A DNA stretch of 64,000 nt from Actinomycetota bacterium (GTDB lineage Bacteria; Actinomycetota; Acidimicrobiia; Acidimicrobiales; Ilumatobacteraceae). Shown here one piece after another: positions 55,900-64,000 of this stretch. Location: the NCBI GenBank assembly GCA_026393475.1, contig JAPLAA010000060.1, forward strand, positions 62,001-126,000, written 5' to 3'. Each line of letters opens with the position of its first letter. Position 1 is the stretch's first letter. The notes beneath the pieces were generated by a model, which saw only the letters and a program-made list of their open reading frames with translations, ran no database searches and had not been told where the DNA came from. The position numbers and the translations under genes are program-made.

Positions 55900-57174
55900 A
55901 TGTCTGACAACGCACGCCCGAAGGGCGCCCCGCGCAGCCCTCGCCGCCCACCCAAGCCGGCCGAGTACCGCACCCCCGCCTCCACGGCCACCACCGTGGA
56001 CACCCCCTACATCCCCACCGGCTTCCGCGACCTCGGCGTGCCTGAGCTCGTCGACATGGGGCTCCACGCCGCCGGCTTCGCCGCACCGTTCGCCATCCAG
56101 ACCAAGGCGATCCCGGTCGCGCTCGAGGGCAAGGACGTCTGCGGCCGTGCCCGCACCGGCTCCGGTAAGACCCTCGCCTTCGGCGTGCCGATGCTCGCCC
56201 GCCTCGACGGCGAGGCCGAGCCCCGCCGCCCGCTCGGCCTCGTGCTGGTGCCCACCCGCGAGCTCGCCCTGCAGGTCGCCGAGGTGCTCATCCCGGTCGC
56301 GGCCAAGTGCAACCGGGTGGTGCTGCCCGTGTACGGCGGCGCCTCGCGCCATCAGCAGATCGACGAGCTGAAGAACGGTGTCGACGTGGTCGTCGCCACC
56401 CCGCTGCGCCTCATCGACCTCCTGAAGGAGAACGAGCTCGACCTGAGCGGCATCCAGGTGCTCGTGCTCGACGAGGCCGACCGCATGGCCGACGACGGCT
56501 TCACCCCGCAGGTCGAGTGGATCATCCGCAAGTGCACGGCGCCGCGCCAGACCATGCTGTTCTCGGCCACGCTCGACGGCGACGTCGGCCACCTCGTGGC
56601 GCGGTACATGAAGGACCCGGTCGAGGTCGCGATCGATGCGCCCACCGACACCGTCGGCACGATGTACCACCTGTTCCTCGCGGTGCACCACATGGACAAG
56701 GACAAGGTCGTCGCCGCGATCGCCTCGGGCGTCGGCAAGACGATCGTGTTCTGCCAGACCAAGCGCACCTGCGACCGGGTCGAGGAGAAGCTGCAGGATC
56801 TCGGCGTGAAGGCGAACGCGATCCATGGCGACCTCGCGCAGGCGGCTCGCGAGCGGGCGCTCAAGCGGTTCACCGACGGTGAGCTCTCCGTGCTCGTCGC
56901 CACCGACGTGGCGGCGCGCGGCATCGACATCGACGACATCGGCGCGGTCATCCACTACGAGCCCGCCGGCGATGCGAAGGACTACCTGCACCGCAGCGGC
57001 CGCACGGCCCGCGCCGGTCGCGACGGCTGGGCGATCACGCTCGCCGAGTACAACCAGCACACCCAGGTGCGCATCCTCCAGCGCGCGTTGCGGCTCGAGC
57101 TCGGGCCGCCTGTCGAGGTGTTCTCGAACAACCCGAAGCTGAAGGACCTGCAGCAGTTCCGCGCCGACGCCTGA
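55900..57174 (+). CDS. DEAD-box ATP-dependent RNA helicase
   Basis: A 424-aa helicase that unwinds short RNA duplexes, expected in ribosome assembly or mRNA decay. All core motifs are present: the Q motif (FAAPFAIQTKAIPVAL), ARTGSGKT (I), PTRELALQ (Ia), VLDEADRM (II, DEAD), SAT (III), ATDVAARGIDI (V) and HRSGRTARAG (VI). The N-terminal tail of about 40 residues is Pro/Arg-rich, and there is no long C-terminal extension. ATG 55900 follows TACCAT by nine bases. A strong hairpin lies beyond its stop. Confidence 0.94.
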   Translation: MSDNARPKGAPRSPRRPPKPAEYRTPASTATTVDTPYIPTGFRDLGVPELVDMGLHAAGFAAPFAIQTKAIPVALEGKDVCGRARTGSGKTLAFGVPMLARLDGEAEPRRPLGLVLVPTRELALQVAEVLIPVAAKCNRVVLPVYGGASRHQQIDELKNGVDVVVATPLRLIDLLKENELDLSGIQVLVLDEADRMADDGFTPQVEWIIRKCTAPRQTMLFSATLDGDVGHLVARYMKDPVEVAIDAPTDTVGTMYHLFLAVHHMDKDKVVAAIASGVGKTIVFCQTKRTCDRVEEKLQDLGVKANAIHGDLAQAARERALKRFTDGELSVLVATDVAARGIDIDDIGAVIHYEPAGDAKDYLHRSGRTARAGRDGWAITLAEYNQHTQVRILQRALRLELGPPVEVFSNNPKLKDLQQFRADA

Positions 57175-57212
57175 GGCGTCGGCGAGAGTTCGCCGCACGA
57201 GACGCCCGACGC

Positions 57213-57261
57213 GAACGAGCCGCCGCCACCGCTGCTGCGGTGACGACGGCTCAGCTCGTTC
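57213..57261. terminator. Long hairpin between helicase and leuD
   Basis: GAACGAGC (57213-57220) pairs with GCTCGTTC (57254-57261), and CACCGC (57227-57232) with GCGGTG (57237-57242), with mismatched GC pairs between. It lies between the stops of convergent genes and is likely bidirectional. Confidence 0.7.
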
Positions 57262-57270
57262 AGGTTCCGG

Positions 57271-57855
57271 TCAGCGCAACCAGGCGGGGCGTGACGCCTC
57301 GTAGGTGTCGATCGCTGCGGCGTGCGTGAGCGTGATGCCCACGTCGTCGAGGCCGTTGAGGAACCGGTGCTGGGTCGCCGGGTCCATCGGGAACGCGGCC
57401 GACAGGCCGGCCGACGGCACCTCGACCACGAGCCGTTCGAGGTCGACCACGATCTGGGTGGTCGGGTCCGCCTCGATGAGGTCCCAGATCTTCGTGACGA
57501 TCTCGTCGCTCAGCACCACCGGCACGAGGCCGTTCTTGCCGCAGTTGTTGCGGAAGATGTCGCTGAAGCTCGGTGCGATCACCACGTCGAAGCCGCCCTG
57601 CTGGATGGCCCACACGGCGTGCTCGCGCGACGACCCGACACCGAAGGCCGGGCCGGCGACGAGGATCGATGCGCCCGCATAGCGCTCGTCGTTGAGGACG
57701 AAGTTGCGGTCATCGCGCCAGGTGGCGAACAGGCCCTTCTCGAACCCGGTGCGCTCGACTCGCTTCAACCACTCGGCCGGGATGATCTGGTCGGTGTCGA
57801 CGTCGCTGCGCTTGAGCGGGACGCCGGTACCGGTGACGATGTGAACGGCCTTCAT
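57271..57855 (-). CDS. leuD: 3-isopropylmalate dehydratase small subunit
   Basis: A 194-aa swivel-domain subunit that, with LeuC, isomerises 2- to 3-isopropylmalate in leucine synthesis. [38 protein letters not shown] (substrate loop) and [19 protein letters not shown] are the family motifs. ATG 57855 overlaps the leuC stop (ATGA, four bases), so the subunits are made together. The length matches the family. The gene ends just before the terminator shared with the helicase. Confidence 0.96.
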   Translation of the reverse strand: MKAVHIVTGTGVPLKRSDVDTDQIIPAEWLKRVERTGFEKGLFATWRDDRNFVLNDERYAGASILVAGPAFGVGSSREHAVWAIQQGGFDVVIAPSFSDIFRNNCGKNGLVPVVLSDEIVTKIWDLIEADPTTQIVVDLERLVVEVPSAGLSAAFPMDPATQHRFLNGLDDVGITLTHAAAIDTYEASRPAWLR

Positions 57856-59270
57856 GATGCGGGCTCCAGTGGTGCGAGGTCGGCGGGCGTGGCGAAGTGG
57901 CCGGCGACCGCGGTCGCGGCGGCGACGGCGGGGCTGACGAGATGGGTGCGGCCGCCGCGGCCCTGACGGCCCTCGAAGTTGCGGTTGCTCGTGCTGGCCG
58001 AACGCTCGCCCGGTGCGAGCTTGTCGGGGTTCATCGCGAGGCACATGCTGCAGCCCGGCTCGCGCCAGTCGGCGCCGGCGGCGGTGAAGATCTCGGGCAG
58101 GCCCTCGGCGATCGCCTGCGCCTTCACGGCATGGCTGCCGGGCACCACCATCACGCGCGGCACGGTGACGGTGCGACCCTTCATGACCGCGGCCGCGGCT
58201 CGGAGGTCTTCGATGCGGCTGTTGGTGCAGCTGCCGATGAACACGGTGTCGACGGTGATGTCGCGGATGCGTGTGCCGGCCTCGAGACCCATGTACTCGA
58301 GGGCGCGGGCGACGGTCTCGCGGGTGGTGGGGTCGTCGAAGCTGTCGGGCGACGGGATGCTCGCGTCGATGCCGGCGACCTGTCCGGGGTTGGTGCCCCA
58401 GCTGACCTGCGGGCCGATGTCGGCGGCATCGATCACGACCTCCTTGTCCCACACGGCGCCGTCGTCGGTGACGAGGGTGCGCCAGTCGGCGACGGCCGCG
58501 TCCCAGTCGGCGCCGGTCGGTGCGTTGGCGCGGCCCTTCAGGTACTCGAACGTCGTGTCGTCGGGGGCGATGAGACCGGCCTTGGCGCCGGCCTCGATGC
58601 TCATGTTGCACACGGTCATGCGGCCTTCCATCGACAGCGACCGGATGGTGCTGCCGCGGTACTCGATCACGTGGCCGATGCCGCCGCCGGTGCCGATGAC
58701 GCCGATGATGTGGAGGATCACGTCCTTCGCGGTGACGCCCTCGGCGAGGGTGCCCTCGACGGTGACGGCCATCCACTTGGGGCGGCTCTGGGGCAGCGTC
58801 TGGGTGGCGAGCACGTGCTCGACCTCGCTGGTGCCGATGCCGAACGCGAGCGCGCCGAACGCACCGTGGGTGGCGGTGTGGCTGTCGCCGCACACCACGG
58901 TCATGCCCGGCAGGGTGCGGCCCTGCTCGGGGGCGATCACGTGGACGATGCCCTGACCGGGGTCGCCCATCGGGAAGTTGATGATCCCGAACTCGGCGGT
59001 GTTCTCGCGGAGCACCTCGACCTGGCGGGCCGAGATGGGGTCGGCGATCGGCTGGTCGATGTCGGCGGTGGGGACGTTGTGGTCCTCGGTCGCGACGGTG
59101 AGGTCGGGGCGGCGGACGGTGCGGCCGCTGATGCGCAGGCCGTCGAAGGCCTGCGGGCTGGTCACCTCGTGCACGAGGTGGAGGTCGATGTACAGCAGGT
59201 CGGGCTGCTCGGGTGCTTCGTGCACCACGTGGCGGTCCCAGACCTTCTGGGGCAGTGTCGTCGGCGGCAT
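57852..59270 (-). CDS. leuC: 3-isopropylmalate dehydratase large subunit
   Basis: A 472-aa [4Fe-4S] aconitase-family subunit. The cluster cysteines are in [14 protein letters not shown] and [11 protein letters not shown], and [22 protein letters not shown] is the substrate region. ATG 59270 begins [16 protein letters not shown], the normal N-terminus, after an AAGGAA site. It is divergent from an IclR-type regulator 61 bases away. This layout is known from actinobacteria, where such regulators (LtbR, NdgR) control leuCD. Confidence 0.96.
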   Translation of the reverse strand: MPPTTLPQKVWDRHVVHEAPEQPDLLYIDLHLVHEVTSPQAFDGLRISGRTVRRPDLTVATEDHNVPTADIDQPIADPISARQVEVLRENTAEFGIINFPMGDPGQGIVHVIAPEQGRTLPGMTVVCGDSHTATHGAFGALAFGIGTSEVEHVLATQTLPQSRPKWMAVTVEGTLAEGVTAKDVILHIIGVIGTGGGIGHVIEYRGSTIRSLSMEGRMTVCNMSIEAGAKAGLIAPDDTTFEYLKGRANAPTGADWDAAVADWRTLVTDDGAVWDKEVVIDAADIGPQVSWGTNPGQVAGIDASIPSPDSFDDPTTRETVARALEYMGLEAGTRIRDITVDTVFIGSCTNSRIEDLRAAAAVMKGRTVTVPRVMVVPGSHAVKAQAIAEGLPEIFTAAGADWREPGCSMCLAMNPDKLAPGERSASTSNRNFEGRQGRGGRTHLVSPAVAAATAVAGHFATPADLAPLEPAS

Positions 59271-59295
59271 GTCGCTCGTTTCCTTCGGATGGGTC

Positions 59296-59331
59296 GCTGG
59301 AATCTCAGAATATGGGATAGCGTTCCTGAAT
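59296..59331. promoter_or_regulatory. leuC / IclR divergent promoter region
   Basis: TAGCGT (59318-59323) ends 8 nt before GTG 59332 for the regulator. On the opposite strand, TATTCT lies near 59306-59311 for leuC. TAT-ggg-ATA (59311-59319) sits between and overlaps both, so one bound regulator could control both genes. Confidence 0.5.
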
Positions 59332-59991
59332 GTGGACAGTGTAAGCGGCGTGGGCGTGATCGACAAGGCGGCGGTGCTGTTGCGCGCCCTGCGCGACCGA
59401 CCGCTCGACCTCGCGGAACTCCAGCACGCGACCGGCCTGCCGCGGGCGACCGCGCATCGTCTCGTCGTCGCCCTCGAGCAGCACCATCTCGTGCGTCGCG
59501 ACGCGCAGGGTCGGTTCTGCCTCGGGTTCGAGCTCGTCGCGCTGGGCCGCATCGCGGCCGAGCAGTTCGGCATGGGCGACGTGGCCACGCCCGCGATGCA
59601 GTCGCTGCGCGACGCCTGCGGCGAGAGCGTGCAGCTGTACGTGCGCGAGGACGACGCTCGCCGCTGCGTGGTGTCGTTGCAGTCGCCGCACGCGCTGCGT
59701 TGGATCGTGCCCGAGGGCAGCCTGCTCCCGTTGGGTGTCGGCTCGGCCGGTCGTGTGCTGGGCGGTGAGCCGGTCACCGCGGGCGGCTGGATCGACAGCG
59801 TCGAGGAGCGTGAGGCCGGCGTCGCCTCGGTGAGCGCGCCCGTCGTCGACCGCGCCGGTCGGGTGATCGCCGCGGTCAGCATCAGCGGTCCGGTCGAGCG
59901 TCTCACGCGGTCACCCGGCGAACGGTTCGGTGCCGACGTGGTCGCCGCGGGCCGGGCGATCGGTGCCGCGGTCGCCGCGGCACTGCGCTGA
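59332..59991 (+). CDS. IclR family regulator of leuCD (LtbR/NdgR-like)
   Basis: A 219-aa regulator. The winged helix-turn-helix is [42 protein letters not shown], and the IclR effector domain follows ([27 protein letters not shown], then [17 protein letters not shown]). It is slightly short for the family (about 240-260). GTG 59332 with TAGCGT eight bases upstream suggests a leaderless mRNA. Divergence from leuC and known actinobacterial parallels point to control of leucine synthesis genes, probably with autoregulation. Confidence 0.9.
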   Translation: MDSVSGVGVIDKAAVLLRALRDRPLDLAELQHATGLPRATAHRLVVALEQHHLVRRDAQGRFCLGFELVALGRIAAEQFGMGDVATPAMQSLRDACGESVQLYVREDDARRCVVSLQSPHALRWIVPEGSLLPLGVGSAGRVLGGEPVTAGGWIDSVEEREAGVASVSAPVVDRAGRVIAAVSISGPVERLTRSPGERFGADVVAAGRAIGAAVAAALR

Positions 59992-60081
59992 GCGACCGTC
60001 GCCGGCCCAGGGGGTGGGCCCCCCACGGCACCGCGCTGCATCGTTTTCCGATCGCGCGTTTCGGATGTCGTCCTGTGGGGC

Positions 60082-60399
60082 ATGACGACGGACGTACACG
60101 CGATCCATGCCATCACCTCGGCCGCTGCGCCCCACCCCGTCCTCGCCTGGCTCGCGCCACGACTCGGCCGCGACGCGCCGGTGCCGGCCGGCACGGCACG
60201 GCTGCTCGGCCTCGTCGTGAACGATCCCACCTACCGCGATCCCGATGCGGCGGCACGGGCCGCGTGGATCGGCGATGGCACCTGCCCGGGACAGGTGATG
60301 GCCGACCACGCCGCCGATCTCGGCCGCTTCGACCTGGTGGTCAGCGTCACGTGGCACGCCGACGGACCCGAGGCCGTGTTGGTGCTCGTGAATCCGTGA
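60082..60399 (+). CDS. Small protein of unknown function
   Basis: A possible 105-aa protein ([20 protein letters not shown] at the start, [21 protein letters not shown] near the end). Composition is normal for a real gene here, the reading is open to a stop 44 bases before nadA, and it lies on the nad strand. No family, signal peptide or membrane segment is seen, and no convincing ribosome site or -10 box precedes ATG 60082. It may be a genuine short gene or a chance reading in GC-rich DNA. Confidence 0.5.
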   Translation: MTTDVHAIHAITSAAAPHPVLAWLAPRLGRDAPVPAGTARLLGLVVNDPTYRDPDAAARAAWIGDGTCPGQVMADHAADLGRFDLVVSVTWHADGPEAVLVLVNP

Positions 60400-60430
60400 A
60401 CAACGTGCCGGGTCGGCGATCCGGGCTGCG

Positions 60431-60436
60431 TAGCCT
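60431..60436 (+). promoter_or_regulatory. -10 box of nadA
   Basis: TAGCCT ends 7 nt before GTG 60444, a leaderless start for the nad operon. Confidence 0.5.
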
Positions 60437-60443
60437 TGCCGCC

Positions 60444-61472
60444 GTGACCGCCACCTCCTCCACTCCGACCGGCCCCGTACCGTCCGAGGCCAGCACTGAC
60501 GGCTGGGACCGCGAGGCCTGGGCGGCCGACGTCCGTCGGCTGGCCCGCGAGCGCGACGCCGTGATCCTGGCCCACAACTACCAGCTGCCCGAGATCCAGG
60601 ACATCGCCGATCACGTCGGCGACTCCCTCGCCCTCTCCCGTGTCGCCGCATCCGTCGATGCGTCGACGATCGTGTTCTGCGGCGTCCACTTCATGGCCGA
60701 GACCGCGAAGATCCTCAGCTACGACAAGACCGTCCTCATCCCCGACGAACGGGCGGGGTGCAGCCTCGCCGACACGATCACGGCCGAGCAGCTACGGGCG
60801 TGGAAGGCCGAGCATCCCGGCGCGAAGGTGGTCAGCTACGTCAACACCACCGCAGCGGTGAAGGCCGAGACCGACATCTGCTGCACGTCGTCGAACGCGG
60901 TCGACGTGGTCGCGTCGATCGACCCCGACACCGAGATCCTGTTCTGCCCCGACCAGTTCCTGGGCGCCCACGTGCAGCGCCTCACCGGCCGCCAGAACAT
61001 GCACATCTGGATGGGGGAGTGCCATGTGCACGCCGGCATCAACGGCGCCGACCTGCGCGCCCGGGTCGAGGCCGAGCCCGAGGCCGAGCTGTTCATCCAC
61101 CCCGAGTGCGGGTGCGCGACGAGTGCGCTGTACCTCGCGTCGTCGGGCGTCGTGCCCGCCGAGCGCACCAAGATCCTGTCCACCTCGGGCATGGTCACCG
61201 CGGCCGAGCAGACCACGGCGAGCAAGGTGCTCGTCGCCACCGAGACCGGCATGCTCCACCAGCTCCGCAAGGCGAACCCGCTCGTGATCTTCGAGCCGAT
61301 CAACCGGGCGGCCGTGTGCAAGTACATGAAGATGATCACGCCCGACAAGCTGTTGCGGTCGCTGCAGACCCTCACCGACGAGGTCACCGTGCCACGAGAC
61401 ATCGCCGACCGGGCTCGCCTGAGCGTCGAGCGGATGATCGCGATCGGTACGCCGAGCCGCACGGCCGAATGA
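60444..61472 (+). CDS. nadA: Quinolinate synthase
   Basis: A 342-aa [4Fe-4S] enzyme that condenses iminoaspartate with dihydroxyacetone phosphate to quinolinate, the second step of de novo NAD synthesis. [28 protein letters not shown] is the family start. Cluster cysteines lie in [13 protein letters not shown] or CCTSSNAV, in [17 protein letters not shown] and in [10 protein letters not shown]. The GTG start at 60444 is supported by TAGCCT seven bases upstream. nadB follows after 19 bases and nadC after that. Confidence 0.96.
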   Translation: MTATSSTPTGPVPSEASTDGWDREAWAADVRRLARERDAVILAHNYQLPEIQDIADHVGDSLALSRVAASVDASTIVFCGVHFMAETAKILSYDKTVLIPDERAGCSLADTITAEQLRAWKAEHPGAKVVSYVNTTAAVKAETDICCTSSNAVDVVASIDPDTEILFCPDQFLGAHVQRLTGRQNMHIWMGECHVHAGINGADLRARVEAEPEAELFIHPECGCATSALYLASSGVVPAERTKILSTSGMVTAAEQTTASKVLVATETGMLHQLRKANPLVIFEPINRAAVCKYMKMITPDKLLRSLQTLTDEVTVPRDIADRARLSVERMIAIGTPSRTAE

Positions 61473-61491
61473 TCCGTCGAGCGACGTCCAC

Positions 61492-63225
61492 GTGACCGCG
61501 AACCCGCTCCCGCGCCGTCTCGCGGCGCCCCCCACCACCTGGTCGCGCGACGTCGACGTCGTGGTCCTCGGCTCGGGCGCGGCAGGTCTGTCGGCGGCGC
61601 TGGCGGCCCGCCCGGTGCGCAGCGCGTTGATCGTCACCAAGGACACCCTCGACGCGGGCAGCACGGCGTGGGCGCAAGGCGGGCTCGCCGGGGTGCTCGA
61701 CCCGAGCGACTCGCTCGAGAACCACGTGCGCGACACGCTCGTCGCCGGGGCCGGGTTGTGCGACGAGGCCAACGTGCGCACGCTCGTCGCCGAAGCGCCC
61801 AAGGCGTTGCGGTACCTCATGCGCCTGGGCGCGGCGTTCGATCCGTCGCACGAGGGCACCGGACCGGCCCTCACCCGTGAAGGCGGCCACAGCCACAACC
61901 GCATCGTCCACTCGGGCGGCGACCAGAGCGGCGCCGAGGTGCAGCGCACGCTCGACGAGAACGCGGTCGCGGCCGGCGTCGAGGTGATGGACCGGGCGTT
62001 CGCGCTCGACCTCCTCATCGGCACCAACGCCGCCGGCCGACGGCAGGCCGCGGGTGTCCGCATCGCCCGCATCGATGCCGACGGCGAGGTCGTCTCGGTC
62101 GGTGTCGTCACCGCACGAGCGGTGGTCATCGCCACCGGCGGCTACGGCCAGGTGTTCGCGAGCACGTCGAACCCGCCGGCGGTCACCGGCGACGGGCTCG
62201 CCCTCGCGCTGCGCGCCGGCCTGCCCGCACGCGACATCGAGTTCGTCCAGTTCCACCCGACGGTGCTGTGGCGCGGTCCCGACGCCAAGGGGCAGCAGGC
62301 ACTGATCAGCGAAGCGGTCCGTGGCGAGGGCGCCATCCTCTACGACGCCGCAGGCGAGCGGGTGATGCTCGGCGTCCACCCGCAGGAGGATCTCGCGCCC
62401 CGCGATGTGGTCGCCTCGGCGATCAGCCGCCGCATGGCCACGGCGCCGGCGGGTGTCGACGACCACGTGTTCCTCGACGCGACGCACATGGGTGAGCGCT
62501 TCTACACGCGCTTCCCGGGCATCACGGCAGCGTGCCGTGATGCGGGCATCGATCCGGCCACCGATCGCATCCCGGTCGCGCCGGCCGCGCACTACGTGTG
62601 CGGTGGCGTGGTCGCCGGCCTCGACGGGCGCACCGAACTGCCGGGGCTGTACGCCGTCGGGGAGGTGGCCTGCACGGGGGTCCACGGCGCCAATCGTCTG
62701 GCGAGCAACAGCCTCACCGAAGGCGTGGTGGCGGGCACACGGGTCGGCCGCGATCTCGCCTGGGAGCTCCCCGACGACGTGGGCTGGACCGAGGCCGACG
62801 GCGACGCCGGGTTGCGGCTCGTCGACCCCGACCGGCGCACCTCCGTCCGCACCACGATGTCGAAGCACGTCGGGGTCCTGCGCACGCCCGAGGGGCTCGA
62901 CACCGCCGGTGGCGCGCTCGACCTGCCGGTCGACGCGACCGGCTGGAGTCGCGACGCGTGGGAGGCGACCAACCTGCTCACCGTCGCCCGGTCGGTGGTG
63001 GCCGCGGCGACGGCGCGCACCGAGAGCCGCGGGTGCCATCGGCGAACCGATCACACCGAGCCGCTCGACAGGTGGCTGGTGCACCTCGACGTCCGCCTCG
63101 ACCACGGCGGCGAGGTGGTGGTCACCGGCGTGCCGACCGCGGCCGCCCGCGCCACGGTCGCTGCCACCACATCGTCCCCCGATCCGACCGATCCCCCCGA
63201 ACCCCCCGACTCCCGCGAGGCCTGA
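61492..63225 (+). CDS. nadB: L-aspartate oxidase
   Basis: A 577-aa flavoprotein that oxidises aspartate to iminoaspartate, the first step of NAD synthesis. VDVVVLGSGAAGLSAALAA is the FAD loop. STAWAQGGLAGVLDPSDS, VIATGGYGQVF and FVQFHPTVLW follow, and the active-site region is REGGHSHNRIVHSGGDQSG. GLYAVGEVACTGVHGANRLASNSLTEGVV is typical of the family. The C-terminus carries an Asp/Pro-rich tail of about 20 residues. The GTG start is 19 bases after nadA, and nadC begins two bases after its stop. Confidence 0.96.
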   Translation: MTANPLPRRLAAPPTTWSRDVDVVVLGSGAAGLSAALAARPVRSALIVTKDTLDAGSTAWAQGGLAGVLDPSDSLENHVRDTLVAGAGLCDEANVRTLVAEAPKALRYLMRLGAAFDPSHEGTGPALTREGGHSHNRIVHSGGDQSGAEVQRTLDENAVAAGVEVMDRAFALDLLIGTNAAGRRQAAGVRIARIDADGEVVSVGVVTARAVVIATGGYGQVFASTSNPPAVTGDGLALALRAGLPARDIEFVQFHPTVLWRGPDAKGQQALISEAVRGEGAILYDAAGERVMLGVHPQEDLAPRDVVASAISRRMATAPAGVDDHVFLDATHMGERFYTRFPGITAACRDAGIDPATDRIPVAPAAHYVCGGVVAGLDGRTELPGLYAVGEVACTGVHGANRLASNSLTEGVVAGTRVGRDLAWELPDDVGWTEADGDAGLRLVDPDRRTSVRTTMSKHVGVLRTPEGLDTAGGALDLPVDATGWSRDAWEATNLLTVARSVVAAATARTESRGCHRRTDHTEPLDRWLVHLDVRLDHGGEVVVTGVPTAAARATVAATTSSPDPTDPPEPPDSREA

Positions 63226-63227
63226 CG

Positions 63228-64000
63228 ATGTTCGTGTTCCATCCCCTCAGCGACGACACCCGTCACCGGCTCATCGCCGGTGGGCTCGATCCCGATGCCG
63301 TCGCGGCGCTGGTCCGCCTCGCGATCGCCGAGGACCTCGCCGGCGGCATCGACGTCACCTCCACCGCGACGGTGCCCGCCGACCAGCGCAGCGTCGGTGA
63401 GTTCGGTGCGCGCAAGGCCGGCGTCGTGGCCGGCCTCGCGTTGGCCGCTGCCGTGGTCGACACGGTCTGCGGTCCGGCGTCGAGCGACTTCGACTACCTC
63501 GTCGCCGACGGCGCCCGCGTCGAGGGCGGCACCGTGGTCGCCCGCGTCGAGGCGCCCACGCGGCTGCTGCTCACCGCCGAGCGCACCGCGCTCAATCTGG
63601 TCTGCCACGTGAGCGGCGTGGCCACGATCACCCGTCGGTGGGCCGACGCGCTCGAGGGTACGGGAGCGGTGGTGCGTGACACGCGCAAGACCCTGCCGGG
63701 GCTGCGCGCCCTGCAGAAGTACGGGGTGCGCTGTGGCGGTGGACGGAACCACCGAATGGCGCTCAGCGACGCAGCGCTGGTGAAGGACAACCACGTGCTG
63801 GCCGCAGGTGGCGTGGCCGAAGCGTTCGCTGCGGTGCGCGGCCTGGCCGCCACCATCCCGGTCGAGATCGAGGTCGATTCGCTCGACGGTCTCCGCGAGG
63901 CGATCGAGGCGGGTGCCGATGTGGTGCTGCTCGACAACTTCGTTCCGGAGCAGATGGTGCGGGCCGTCGCGATGCGCGACGAGATGCGGCGCGGCGTGAT
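63228..64000 (+). CDS. nadC: Nicotinate-nucleotide pyrophosphorylase (partial)
   Basis: The first 257 codons of quinolinate phosphoribosyltransferase, which turns quinolinate and PRPP into nicotinate mononucleotide. The pattern AIAEDLAGGIDVTSTATVP, then LLLTAERTALNLVCHVSGVAT, then VRDTRKTLPGLRALQKYGVRCGGGRNHRMAL and LVKDNHV is diagnostic. The conserved Arg, His and Lys of the active site are present. About 20-30 C-terminal codons are expected beyond the window edge. ATG 63228 is two bases after the nadB stop, completing a nadABC operon. Confidence 0.95.
   Translation, partial: MFVFHPLSDDTRHRLIAGGLDPDAVAALVRLAIAEDLAGGIDVTSTATVPADQRSVGEFGARKAGVVAGLALAAAVVDTVCGPASSDFDYLVADGARVEGGTVVARVEAPTRLLLTAERTALNLVCHVSGVATITRRWADALEGTGAVVRDTRKTLPGLRALQKYGVRCGGGRNHRMALSDAALVKDNHVLAAGGVAEAFAAVRGLAATIPVEIEVDSLDGLREAIEAGADVVLLDNFVPEQMVRAVAMRDEMRRGV

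Overview
The window is high-GC DNA, around 70 percent by eye, with genes packed closely on both strands. It looks like an actinobacterium, and an Acidimicrobiia (Ilumatobacter-like) origin is my best guess. The supports are the actinobacterial order cysteine desulfurase - mnmA - MetE-like - ligA, a PASTA-type protein kinase, a 13E12/DUF222-HNH gene, IclR divergent from leuCD, and many genes whose start codon lies 6-10 nt after a TAnnnT -10 box, as expected for leaderless mRNAs. No tRNA, rRNA, CRISPR array or complete insertion sequence was seen. The last gene (nadC) is cut by the window end.

Layout. 0.2-4.5 kb: divergent glycogen genes (GT4 synthase, glgB) separated by an 11-bp tandem array, then azlCD. 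4.6-6.9 kb: SRPBCC protein, galT and a methyltransferase (minus). 6.9-13.6 kb: cysteine desulfurase, mnmA, a membrane protein, a MetE-like enzyme and ligA. 13.6-17.1 kb: a membrane-anchored protein divergent from a PASTA kinase. 17.3-24.5 kb: SDR, MFS transporter, PhoX-type phosphatase, 2OG-Fe(II) oxygenase, SCP2 protein and a membrane protein. 24.6-30.6 kb: serA, pyrF, a secreted protein, a ferredoxin, a sunset-domain protein and leuA with a clear leucine attenuator. 30.6-33.5 kb: an accessory-looking island with an HNH gene between two copies of a palindrome, plus a cyclase-like DUF2652 protein. 33.5-40.1 kb: homospermidine synthase with a coupled 47-aa peptide, an unknown gene, a two-component system and an acyl-CoA ligase.

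40.6-54.8 kb is the most unusual part: six co-directional, touching or overlapping genes encoding a 2017-aa beta-helix surface protein, three paralogous two-domain multicopper-oxidase-fold proteins, a small membrane-anchored protein and a CopC-CopD fusion. The copper ligands are divided between paralogs. The first has a full type 1 site and half a trinuclear site in domain 1. The second has only the domain-2 histidines of the other half. The third has almost none. I infer one composite oxidase assembled in trans, supplied with copper by CopC-CopD and displayed at the cell surface.

54.6-64 kb returns to housekeeping: an rRNA-type methyltransferase, a DEAD-box helicase, leuCD with a divergent IclR regulator, and nadA-nadB-nadC.
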